From NCBI GenBank assembly GCA_900239685.1, contig OENT01000156.1:20183-84182 (forward strand): a DNA stretch of 64,000 nucleotides, read 5' to 3'. The notes under the pieces were generated by a model. That model was not told the origin of the DNA. It worked only from the letters and a program-made list of their open reading frames with translations, and did not search any database. Position 1 is the stretch's first letter. Every line of letters begins with the position of its first letter. Below are positions 1 through 11,524 of this stretch, piece after piece. This DNA is from Rotaria macrura. Taxonomy: Eukaryota > Rotifera > Eurotatoria > Philodinida > Philodinidae. A program made the translations under genes and the position numbers.

Positions 1-312
1 GAGAAAGTGTTTATAACTAGGCTGGCACTTTAAGTTTACTTTAAAAGTTAAAATTATAAAACTCTAAACTTTAATAATTTAAAAAAAATTTACAGATAAA
101 GTGCTGCCTCTTGTCTCGAGTATAGGATCTGACAGGTTTAAATGAGTAATTTGAAGATCATTTTCTCCTAATAATGTTTTTTTCTAGGACATTTGTTTAC
201 ATGACTAAAAACGAAATAGGGCACTTGTGTCGCACGCCTTCAAAGATATCATTCAGAAAGTATTATAACTAACAGTTACCCATCTCGCTATGAGTTTCAT
301 TTTCTTGTTTCT

Positions 313-553
313 TGTGCAACCAGGGGCGTACCGACCGGGGGGGGGGGCGTGGGGGGGCTTTACGCCCCCCCTGCTTTTGAAAATTTTGTGTTTTTGGTAC
401 AAAAAAATTGAAAAAAAGGTCTTTTCTGGGGACTTTAGTTGCTGAATTGATATGAATAAAGGCCTTACGCCCCCCCTGCTTTTGAAATATTGAGATGGGG
501 GGTCGTTACGCCCCCCCCTGCTTTCGAGACTTCGGTACGCCCCTGTGTGCAAC
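313..553. mobile_element. Nonautonomous hAT-type element (MITE) with intact target-site duplication
   Basis: The element body spans 321-545. It begins CAGGGGCGTACCGA and ends with the exact reverse complement, TCGGTACGCCCCTG. It is flanked by a perfect 8-bp direct repeat TGTGCAAC (313-320 and 546-553). An 8-bp target duplication with CAGGG-type ends is characteristic of the hAT transposase superfamily. The 225-bp body encodes no transposase, so it must have been moved in trans. Inside, a short motif (TACGCCCCCC followed by CTGCTTT) occurs three times, and long G or C runs give it a composition unlike its surroundings. The reading frame that crosses it is not a gene. Confidence 0.9.
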
Positions 554-1055
554 CATTGAGAGACAAGAATATCCCCCAATACAGTGGTGATGATCTTTAC
601 TATCTAATCAGTACCGCTGGAAACAAACGTCGTTATTGATGAAAAAATATCAAAGAAAGCAAAGAGAAAATATATCGAACGTGAAGTACAGTCAAGATAT
701 CCTTCGTAAAAAAATGTACCTATTTTTCACATGAGAAAAATCTATGAGAACGAGATAAAAAAATATGAATAATCGGATTGCTATGAAAAGATACTATCGT
801 TACACCATTGAAAAAAATATGATACTTAAAAAACTGATTCTGTCGTTTTGTGTCAACTCCATCTAGAGGCCAAGCATTGACAAGCATGAAAACTATTAAC
901 CAATACATGGTAAGGTATAATTGCGCAAGTGAATAATATTCACCAAAGGCTTGGAATAAACCCACTCAATTATTACATATATATATATATCACCATAGAC
1001 AGTCACAAACAATTCTATTTCATCATTCTCACAATATTGTCTTTCTTCATTCTAG
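554..1055. other. Non-coding stretch upstream of the capping-enzyme gene
   Basis: AT-rich DNA with no convincing coding exon on either strand. A short (AT)n run lies at about 976-990. The last part presumably holds the promoter and 5' leader of the downstream gene, but no promoter motif can be assigned with confidence. Bases 1-312 are similar and also hold nothing recognisable. Confidence 0.5.
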
Positions 1056-4000
1056 ATGGATAGTGTAAAACTTCATTCATCCAATAATTCCTCGCTACTA
1101 CCAGCAAGATGGCTTGATTGTCCAAGAAAATCAGCAATTATTGCTGGTAGATATTGATGATTTATGTTGTCATTAACATTCTTTAATTTATTTCTATACA
1201 TAAAGGAAAATTCATTGCATTCAAAACACCATTAGATGATCGTTATAAAAGTGATATCCCAGTTGCTCAACGATGGACTTGTAATATGTTAATTAAACAC
1301 GCTAAAGATGATCAAGTATAATCAGTCTAATTTTAGTCTGAATTGTAATATTTACATATACATATATTCCTAGAAAAATCTTGGTCTTATCATTGATTTA
1401 ACCAATACACAAAGATATTACAGAAGTGATATTGAATTTACTGCGAGAAATATTCGTTATGAAAAAATTCCTTGTCATGGGTAAGTATCATCAACGCTAC
1501 GTGTGCTATACTGGGAATTTTCTTAGCACGACTGATAAGATTCATTCGAAACGAAGATTAATGCAATGAAGGTCGATTATTTATATTTTTTGGATGTATG
1601 AAATCTTTCAAAACTTGAATAGCAGTCGCCGAACAATTATGAAAACTTCTTTTGTTAAACGACTAGCTAGATGTTCTACGATATTAGCTGTCGTTTGAAT
1701 TAAATAGGATTGAATATAGCTAAATTCTTTACTGCCATGTTTCAGAAGTATCTTGAGACTATCAAATGAAAGATTTCCCAAAAAATATTTTTAAACTGAT
1801 ATACAACTGGGTAAAAACAGTGAAATATTGGCGATTTTCAGTTTTCGAAAAATCCGTGAAGAAATTCTATAAGGAACGTGGCAAAATTGACTAGTTTGAA
1901 AGTAGATAATGCGTTGAAAATTTTCGAAACATATTGAAATCTAAGTTTATTGATCGTCGGAAATAAAATAAATGAATACGAGAATTCGTTTGATCGATGT
2001 TGTGATCAAAACTGTTGATTCTTGTTTGTTTTATTTAACTGTTTCTTGTTATCATATTTTCACAGACATGATGAACCACCAAATGATGAACAAACAAATT
2101 TATTTATTCAAATTTGTTCTGATTTCATTGAAACTAATCCAGATAATATTATCGGTATGATGAATTTCAACGATTTTCTATTTCGATGGTTGACATTATT
2201 TTCTTCATAGGCGTCCATTGTACCCATGGTTTTAATCGAACAGGTTTTCTTATCTGTTCATATTTATGTGAAAAGCTGAATTATAGGCATGGAGATACAT
2301 AGAGACAGTTTCTTTTCTAAAGAATGAAATTGATCTTTCATTTTCAAGTATCAACATTGCTCTCGATACATTCGCAGCAGCTCGATCACCCGGCATTTAT
2401 AAACAAGACTATCTAGATAAACTTGTAGAAAAATTTCCCACGAACAAATTGACAAGAATTCTTGCACCATCACGTCCTGAATGGTGTTTAGGTAATTTTT
2501 TTTTATAGTTTTTATTTATATTTATGATTATATCATATATTCAGAAAACAAACGTAAATACGATGAAACAGATGATCAAAAGTCTACTGTACCACTTGGG
2601 CAATCAATTCAAAAAGTATAGTTTATTATTTGAAAGAAGCAATTATTCATTGACAAGATTTCATGTTTTTTTTTCTTCAAGAATTATAATCCTATGTTTG
2701 CTGTTAATCTTGCTGATATTATACCTATTTATGATCTACCTACACTTGACAGCATTCGAAAGAAATGTCAAAAAATGTGTGGATCGGATCGGTAGGTTTG
2801 GAAAATAATTCGATATTCGTATTTCACTTATAACTTTCTTTTCTTTATAGACAAAGCTTTCCAGGCTCACAACCTGTTTCAATGGATTCTACAAACCATC
2901 AAACTATACTTCTATCGGCTTATATGGTTAGTTGGAAAGCAGATGGAACCAGGTAAATTAATTTTGCTTTTTTAGTGCATTTGATGAAATCGTATCATAC
3001 ACATTTGTAGAATGATTGAAGGCAGTCTAACCCTACACTTTTAGACCTGATCGACAACTTAGGATTTTACTCCTTGTATTCAAGATAGAATATGAATAAT
3101 CTATTTCTGAGGATATATTTAATACTTTCTTATTGAAATTGATGATAATAGCTCAAGACTATGTATTCTGATATTTATCATTGATTTTATGACCAAATAT
3201 CTAAAAATAAAAACGAGCAATAGTTTTTACGACATGATACAACAAGTTTGAATGAAGAACAAAAACTATCTTGGTTTTCTTTATGTCGAACAAATATCTA
3301 TAAAAAGGAATGCTTGAAATATGAGTCAGTCGAAATCAGTGATACGAATTTCATCTATATATTCAAAGGATAACACATTAGGAAAACAATTCATTTGATT
3401 TTACTAAGGAAAACTGATATATGAAATAAAGACATACTTCAATATAAAACTTTAAACGGAGATCGGAACCGAGGTTTTATAGATCTCTAGCCGCTAGCTC
3501 CACCCCCACCCCCTCTGCTTCCTTTTACACGTGTACTTACCGTAGAGGATAACGCTAACAACTCATTGTTTTGTAATATTACTATACTTTAAATATTTGA
3601 ATTATAGATATATGATGTTAATTGAAAATCAAAATCAAATTTATATGTTAGATCGTAACAATGATGTATTTCAAGTGAATCATCTGTGTTTCCCAAAAGA
3701 TACTAATTATACAGCACATTTAACAAACACGTTGCTTGATGGTGTATGTTTCTTGACGTCTAGCAACGATTATATGTACTGGTTTTGTTTTTTATTATTA
3801 GGAATTTGTCATTGATGATGATCATGGTATTAAAAGACATCGATATTTAGTCTATGATATTATAACATATGATGTATGTGCAACAGAATGAAGACATTCG
3901 ACTTCATATAACTTGTCGAATGTTTAGAATGAAAATGTTAGTCGAAAATCATTTCAAGAACGACTTCATGTGATATGTAATTCGATTGTTAAAATCAGGA

Positions 4001-6829
4001 ATAAATGTATAGAAAAAGGTCTTATCAACAAAGCTATAGAACCCTTTTCAATACGAAATAAAGAATTTTGGGAATTATCAGCAGTACGAAAAGTAAGAAA
4101 ACACGAATGAATTGATTGTAGTCAATTGATTAATACGAGAGGAAAAAATATTGACGCACGAAATGCTTTCTTATAGTTACTCAGCCCTGAATTTCAATCA
4201 CAAATTACACATGGATGTGATGGGCTTGTATTTCAACCGGTATTTCAGGTAAGTCAATAGTTACTGGCTCTTGTAAACGAAATAAAATATGATTTAATAC
4301 GCTATAGCCTTATCAATGTGGTCGATCTTTTAATGTATTCAAATGGAAAGAAAACAATACCATCGATTTCCGATTGAAAATTCAGAAAATAGAGTATGTA
4401 GACATTTTGTTTTTTAATTGCCATAGAGTATGATGAAGCGCCAAAGTAAACGATAGAAAGATGACTACAACTCGTCGTTTTCAATGAAACATGTTGAGAA
4501 CAAAGTGTTTCAGAAATGTGTGACGATCGATATATTAGATCATTCAACAGAGATACAAAATGTTGATAAATTAATTGAGTTCAATTTTTAAATACATATT
4601 GTAACAATGTCTTGTAATGATAAATAATTGTTATCATGTTGCGTTTGTTAAATGATCTAGTTGACATTTGAATTTCATACGTTTTGCATGTGTTTTGGCA
4701 CTCGACAATATTTTCTATGAGCTTGAAAATTGTTTGATGATACAAGATCAATGAAGAATAAATGATATATATCTCATTCCATTGGCATCATTTGTAAAAA
4801 GCCATATATATTGTTTGCTTGATTAAATTAAATATTATAGTAGAAGGAGATAAAAGCTATCGTTTGCAACGAAAATAGCTCGAAAATCTATGGAGAGTTT
4901 GAAATTTTATGGTTGTTTTAAAGTTCAACATGACTAAACGTTTTATATCAAAAAAGGTTTTTTCGTACAAACGCAAATATTTTTGAAATCTTTGTATGTT
5001 TGAAGTTGATGATAATATTTAGCTCTATGCATTTTTAAATAGTTCGATACAATTTGATAGCCTCTACAAGAAAGTAAATATTTAAAATAGGTTCTTATCC
5101 TGTTTTCAATAACTAGCGCTAATAAAACAAAGTTTGGAATTCATTGGATAATTGATTGAATTGAAATTGTTAGAATCAAATGAGATGATCGATCATTGAT
5201 ACTTTAATACTTAATATGACATACAAAAATTTGAAATAGTGTGTTTTTTAGTAGTATCAATAGATGAAACTATACATAAAATACAATCGTATTAAAACTT
5301 TAACTTATCTTATCTTATCTTATACGAGATGTATAGCACTTTTCTTAGTCTGTCTGGTACGCTATAAGCTTTTTATTGGTAATTCGATTAAATTGATTTT
5401 GACATTCATAATTATATAAAACTTGTCAAACTCTATCAAACCGTTTGGAAACTGTTAGAAGACAGCTTGCCACTTTTGACCCTATAACCATAAATTAGTT
5501 TTGTAAAAAAAACAATGCCAGATTTAAATTGCTTAATCGTAATTTACATAGGGCATTCGAATATTTCATATTGTAAATTAATGCCGAACTATTGTCTTTA
5601 CAAATGATAACTTCCATCTTGCTCAGTAAACGTTTACTTTTTCAATGAACCACCTACTATAGATGTCTTCTTTTAAATAATGTTCATGGAACGGAGACGG
5701 ATCAAAGGATTCATGATCTGGACACTTTTGATTTAAGAATGCATGACAAAAAGAAGAATTAAATAGTACAAACAAGTCCATGAATATTGCAAGCAACTAT
5801 TTTTCTTGCACAAAAAAAAAATTTGCGTCCTTTTATGTTAATACAAAATACAGAGAGTTATCAGATAATAGATCCGGCTGACAAAAATAGATTCACCTTT
5901 GAGAATGTTTATAAAAACTTACTTTAGAGGTTACTGTGTAATATCATCCGATGATATACGTTGAATATTGTGCGTTTGTTTTTCATTTTCTATAAAGAAT
6001 CGTAGAATTAATATCACGATTACAGCGTGTTTACACGTGTAGAATAGTATAATCTTTCTTAAAGATGCTATTTATTTTAATTATAAAAAGACACCTTTTT
6101 TTCGTCTGAAAAATACTTTTCGACATACATCGATTTATCTGTATATCAGTGCTTTGTATCTTGGTTTGGCCATTTAAATTCTACTAGAGATTTCAATTCT
6201 TGCAATACTAATCTATGGTCGTATAGCTTTTTTAATCGTAAATAGAGTTTTCAAATTGTACAAGGTCATGATGAACTAAAGGCATTCATGACTATGAATA
6301 ATGAAGAATTTAATTAAGCACAAGCCTGGATGCATAAAATACCGTATTAGAGATTATCTAGAAATTATTAAAAGAAGAAAAGACTTCTAATCATTTCATG
6401 TTGAATATAATTTCTTATCTTTTAGAGGATCAAGAGAGAAAAGCGCTCTACTATATTTGAATGGTAAGTCAACTGCATTCGCATCCATGCGTTATACACC
6501 AGAATTGGAACAGTATAAAAATCAAATTATTGAATGTTCGTATCATAATGGAGAGTGGTATTTTTATCGTCATCGTGTCGATAAATCGTATCCTAATGCA
6601 CAAGGTATGCTCTATTCTCTTATACGAATACATTGATAAAATTAAACACTATATTCTTTTTCTTCTTTTCATCTAGCGACAGCTTATGGTAAATTGTCCA
6701 TTTTCATTCAGCGACCAAATTTATCTTCTTCCATTCATTTTAGGAATCATTAATTCCATACAACATCCAATAACTAAAGAATTTCTTTGTTTACTTATAG
6801 AAGAAAATATTGCTTTTATGAATTATTAA
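1056..6829 (+). CDS. RNGTT: mRNA capping enzyme (RNA 5'-triphosphatase / guanylyltransferase)
   Basis: A nuclear enzyme that removes the 5' gamma-phosphate of nascent mRNA and then adds GMP to start the cap. Seventeen exons join in frame to 568 residues (human about 597): 1056-1146, 1206-1315, 1374-1480, 2066-2154, 2211-2286, 2349-2491, 2545-2615, 2682-2791, 2851-2952, 3608-3743, 3802-3873, 3928-4092, 4177-4248, 4308-4393, 6426-6604, 6677-6688, 6744-6829. The N-terminal half has the cysteine-phosphatase loop [10 protein letters not shown], with Cys about 136. The C-terminal half has KADGTR (nucleophile Lys about 295), DGEFVID, YLVYDI, DGLVFQP and DFRLKI, which match guanylyltransferase motifs I to V. 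Intron 5 uses a GC donor and exon 16 is only 12 nt. Intron 14 is about 2 kb and shows nothing recognisable. Start: first ATG in frame with conserved sequence. The family assignment is certain; single splice sites are by eye. Confidence 0.96.
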
Positions 6830-9259
6830 TACCCAGTGACATAGAGAATTGTTTTATTTTACAAATCGATATTTTTTTTTAAATTTGTTAACAACTTTTG
6901 TTATTCTATTTTTGTGTATTTTTTGACTGTTTGAAAAATTGTAGTTTTTAAAACATGTAGCATCTGCTGAACTTTTATTCTGTAAGAATTAGATCTGAAA
7001 ATAATCAAGCATTGGCAATTATCGAATAGTGATATGTAGTATTCGAGAATATGTTATTCTATGGAAAGTTTTTTCTTGACAATGTTACCGAGTGTCTTTT
7101 TTTAATCTTATAAAATAGTAAAAAATAAAAATGATTAAACAGATGATACTTGAATAGTACTTGTTAACTCAAATCAAGTGAATCTATTCAAAGAATAAAC
7201 AGGCAAACTAAAATCATACACAAGCGAGAATGAATAGTTTGAAATATTCTATGGGTTTTTTCGTATGATGAATAAAAACTAATTTAGAGACAATAAACTA
7301 GTCATTCTAGTGATTCGATGATGCTTTTTAAGGTGTTCTTACTAATTACTAAAGAGTTAAGACACTGTGTGTAATGAATATTTCTACTAGATTACACTAT
7401 GTTTTCAATGAATCTGTACAACTTGTGCAAAATATCGATGATTATTCTATTGTGATACAATTGAATAGAATATTAATCATCCCGTAACATCATCTATTTT
7501 TTATTTTATCTATTCGACATATTGACTATGAATTGAGTACATTGAAACAAAAATTGTCACCCGTGTGTATTAGCATCGATAAAACAAATCATAGTAAAGC
7601 TTGCCTGGAATGCATTCAATTTTTATATTTATTAATATAAAGCTGAAGTTTATTGAATGGTCAAATCAACTATGACAGATCTTTGTGAGAAAAATATCTA
7701 GTGAGAGAGTTTCACAAATAAGAAGAAAAGTATCAATTTTGATCTTTTTTTTACCAGTGGAAACAATAAGTTCGTATTCATTTCTTTTTGTAAAAAAATA
7801 TTTCTAAGATTCAACATTTCATTCCTACCAGAAACAACAAAGAAGCTCACCAAAATAATATGTAATTCTAAAGAGAAATAATCATTCAATTGTACTGTTC
7901 AAAAGTAAAGAGTTATATTTTCCCTATATAAATAATAGATATTGAAAAAAATTGATCTAAGATATTATTACAAATCCACGAACTGAAAAGAAGTATTTTC
8001 ATAATGTTTCCAGATTTCTCATATTTTTCAATTTGAATTAGAAGGAAAAAGATGTCAAGCACATGGTTTACAACATTGATCGAGTTCTCATACATATATG
8101 CAAGGTCCTCGATTGTTCTTATCGTCGAGGTTTAATTTTGATTTCTGTACCCTGATGGTAACTGCCGTAGAAAAACTTGTGCATTCACTTTTGATACAAA
8201 AAAACAAATGACTAGAGAAAAATACAAATCCTCGTCGTATTTTTTAAATGAATGGACTCTAGAAAGCTGTAAAATCGATTGTGCACCAGACAGAACAATG
8301 CTTGTTTTTGATGAAGTTGAATCCTAAAGCAAATAATTCTATAGGAACCAGAAAATCTTCACGTTTCTCTTGACAGTCTTACATTGGACTACACCTAATT
8401 GTATATGTGTTGACAAGCCACTCCTCTTACATTTGTAATGAAGATAATGACTTTTCTAGATTTCTCGGAATTAGACGTGCTTCTGGAAAAACAAAAACGA
8501 TATGAAATGTAGTAATGCGATAACGAAGTAATAAACTAAGTAATTAATTCGACGAGTTAATTTTGATTAAAATCAAATGAAACATCTTCTTCTCGCGTGT
8601 CCATCACATGAATAATAGTTACTTACAAGTTTCAAGACATTTATTTCATGGTCATGCAATACAATAAAATGATTCATTGATTATTCAATTCGAATATCGA
8701 TTCATTCGAGCAATTTGATTGGAACTACTAAAACTTTTCATATCTATGAATGAACAATATTTGAAATCTTTCATTAATTACAATACAGCTATGAAATAAA
8801 TCATTTTCAATTCATTATTATATAACTATCTTTAATCTTCCATAAAAAAACATACTGATTTTCAAATGATATTTGATGATAAATGTACCCTTTTATTTGA
8901 TCAAAACGTATCGATACTCGTTTGTTTTTTTTTTAATCTGAAAAGGTCGAATGAAAAAAAACTCATTAATCAAAGCACTGATCTTTCTTCTCGATTTCGA
9001 ATGGTGATCATAGCAGATGTGTATCGATTTATCAATTGAGATCACGTCGCGCGTTCCTTCGTTCGTTCTCTCGTTTTCCGCTTATGTGTCAATGATATCT
9101 GCTTCCTTTTTTTTTTTTATACAAGTAGCATTGTGCGTGTTGTTTACATATGTTAAAAACGTGTACATATTTAATGAACAATCCAGAGATCATAGATAGA
9201 CACAAAAAAAAGAAAAGAAAATCGATTGTAAATTAAAAAAAGAAAAACATCTCTCTTTT
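6830..9259. other. Intergenic region between convergent capping-enzyme and Hox genes
   Basis: About 2.4 kb of AT-rich DNA with stop codons in all frames at short intervals. The open stretches on the minus strand at 7698-7889 and 7913-8095 have no family signature and look like chance. The two flanking genes converge here, so both 3' untranslated regions should lie in it. No RNA gene or mobile element was seen. Confidence 0.5.
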
Positions 9260-10096
9260 TCAATCGTCAAGTTCTTGTTTGACGGTTGTTTCAATGAGTT
9301 TGGATTTCGTATTCGGTAGATTATGATCTTTCTTCCATTTCATACGTCGATTTTGAAACCAAATCTTTACAATCACAAAAGAAAAACGAATAAATAAATA
9401 AATAGGACAAAGAAATGTGTCATTGAAATGTTTACTTTAACTTGTCGTTCAGTTAATATTAATGCTCGTGCTATTTCAATGCGTCGTCGGCGATTTAAAT
9501 ATTTTTTCAAATGAAATTCTTGTTCTAGTTCCAGAATTTGACTACGTGTATATGCTGTTCGAATACGTTTATACGTTTCTGTACCATCCGTGTTTTGAAC
9601 AAGATTTTTCACGTGTAATTTCGTCATCCATGGATAAATTATACTAGTAGATATTGTTTCATGATTAGGTTTTTTTAATCTTACAAAACGACAAATAACC
9701 ATGATAAAACAACGATAAATATAAATCTTACTCGGATGTAATTGAAATACTATTTGCATGAGATGACGATGAACCGATATGATTCTCAGGCTGTTGATTA
9801 AATGATGAATATGTATTGTAATAGGTTGAATATGTACTCGCTGTTGATGGACAACAATTTGATGTCGGATAATAATCATAGTAAGAAGACAATGGCGGAT
9901 GAGAAGGAGGTAGCGGCAGCTGCGGCGGTGGTGGTGCTGGCGGTAGTGGGGGTGGTAGTGGTGCTGGAGGACAAGAAGGTATGTTATAACAAGTTGCTGA
10001 ATGATTTTGTGAAGAATATAATGAGAAATGATCAGATGCTGAAGGCATGGGCCATTCATGAGTGTAGTGATATGAATTAGGATATGGTATATCCAT
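9260..10096 (-). CDS. Hox4: Hox class homeodomain transcription factor, Hox4/Deformed type
   Basis: Three exons (9732-10096, 9436-9679, 9260-9364) join in frame to 237 residues. The N-terminal exon is rich in Pro, Ser and Tyr, with runs of prolines. Exon 2 carries the YPWM hexapeptide used to bind PBC cofactors, a short linker, and most of the homeodomain ([18 protein letters not shown]...). Exon 3 completes helix 3 with [12 protein letters not shown], including Gln50 and Asn51. The intron falls after homeodomain residue 46 (QVK^IW). The tail KDHNLPNTK directly after the homeodomain is a diagnostic match to Hox4/Deformed proteins rather than Hox5 or Scr. The protein should act in the nucleus in axial patterning. 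No second Hox gene is present in the window. The Hox4 call rests on the flanking signature; the Hox call itself is secure. Confidence 0.92.
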
Positions 10097-11524
10097 TGTA
10101 GGATGTTAAATGCAATAGAAAATTATTTACTAAAAAATAAATGCAATCAATTTAATCGAGAGTATTGCTCAAAGTATGATCATAATTAAAATAAAAGACG
10201 AGTGATATATACGTATTCAGTTATTCATGTGAAATTTTTCGATGACCAAAAATCGATGGCGAATTAATGAAATGAAAAACAATTACTATCATAGCCAATG
10301 AATTCTCTAGACTACTCAACATAATTTATGTGTTTGTGCTAATCCTTCGTAGATTCTGACATAAATATCACTAGAATCGATTGGACAATATATAGATAGC
10401 ATTGAAATTGTTGTTTGAAACTTGGGAAGCTAATCGTGTACGTTCATGATCAAAAAAATAAAAATAGCACAGAGATTTGTGGACAATCTGTCTCTGTCGT
10501 GGTAGAATAAGTGAACTACTGCGATTTCTCAATTAAGATAATAATAGATTTTCTTTTAAATATGATTTTAAGACTCTATCAAACAAACAAGAAAAAAAGC
10601 ACTCGTGTGAATGACACTCAATATTCTCACCATAATCATTCTCACATATAGATATATCCAGTAACTTTGATCATCATTCAAATGATCATTTATTCTGTCT
10701 ATTGTATAGAAGTTATTTCTCTCACTCTACAATATACTAATTTCGCATTGTATTATGATTGGTTTTCTTTTTCTCTTTTCTGTATCGTATATATATAAGT
10801 GATATGTATATTTTCCATCATATAAATATATCAGCAGCCAATCCGTTTATTTGATGAGACTATAGATCATAAATGTAACTGAGTGTTCGTACGTTCTCAA
10901 GATAGAATACAGAAAAAAGCGACAGTACAAATAACAGACGAGTTAGATATATCATTTTTGTTCTCCATCAAGCTGATTGTGAAAGGCGGCAAATATCAAT
11001 CAAAGAAAACTTAATAATTTTTTCCAAAAAAATCCATATTAGTTATCTTGTCACAAGAACTTATTGACAAAGAATGAAACAAAATGCACTGGAAAGCAGC
11101 CTAGAAATTTTTTTTCTTCAAAATGTACAAATAAAAAAGTCTTTTATGTATTTAAATCATGTTATTTTTTCCTCTGATAAAAATAGCTGTTGAGTAATAA
11201 TGAGATTGAGAGGCTTCAACTGTCTGGCTAAATGAGTAGTTGTAGTTTGTTGTCTCATTCTCACTTCAATGCAACAATACGATAGAAAATGAACAAGTGG
11301 TGTTACTTAATCTCATCGTGTTTTAATCTAGGTGTTGTATACGAATAAGAGAACGTTTAGTGAAAATGTCATTTAATACAATAGGTATGTATATTGTTGT
11401 TTGTTCAATGAAAACGTTTAGTTATACACATACATAATCACACACACACACATATACACATACGTAAACGCATATACAGACTCGTAAAACAAGGATAGAT
11501 CGAAAGATAGATTTCAATGTATAA
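10097..11524. other. Intergenic region between divergent Hox and EGF-repeat genes
   Basis: About 1.4 kb, AT-rich, without convincing exons. A (CA)n-like stretch occurs near 11440-11456. Because the Hox gene is read leftward and the EGF-repeat gene rightward, this interval should contain both promoters. No individual regulatory site can be named with confidence. Confidence 0.45.

Noticed and set aside
253-579. 108-codon minus-strand frame
   Set aside because: It runs across the hAT-type MITE and is open only because of C/G runs; the repeated SRGG peptides come from the internal repeats.
5300-5330. CTTATCTTATCTTAT short tandem repeat as a regulatory array
   Set aside because: Only a few units inside an intron; simple sequence is enough to explain it.
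9373-10059. 228-codon minus-strand frame as the Hox protein
   Set aside because: Its first half is read in the wrong frame (His/Ile-rich). The true N-terminus is in another frame and joins by a short intron; only the homeodomain part is real.
9802-10080. Plus-strand Ala/Val-rich frame
   Set aside because: Antisense shadow of the proline-rich Hox exon.
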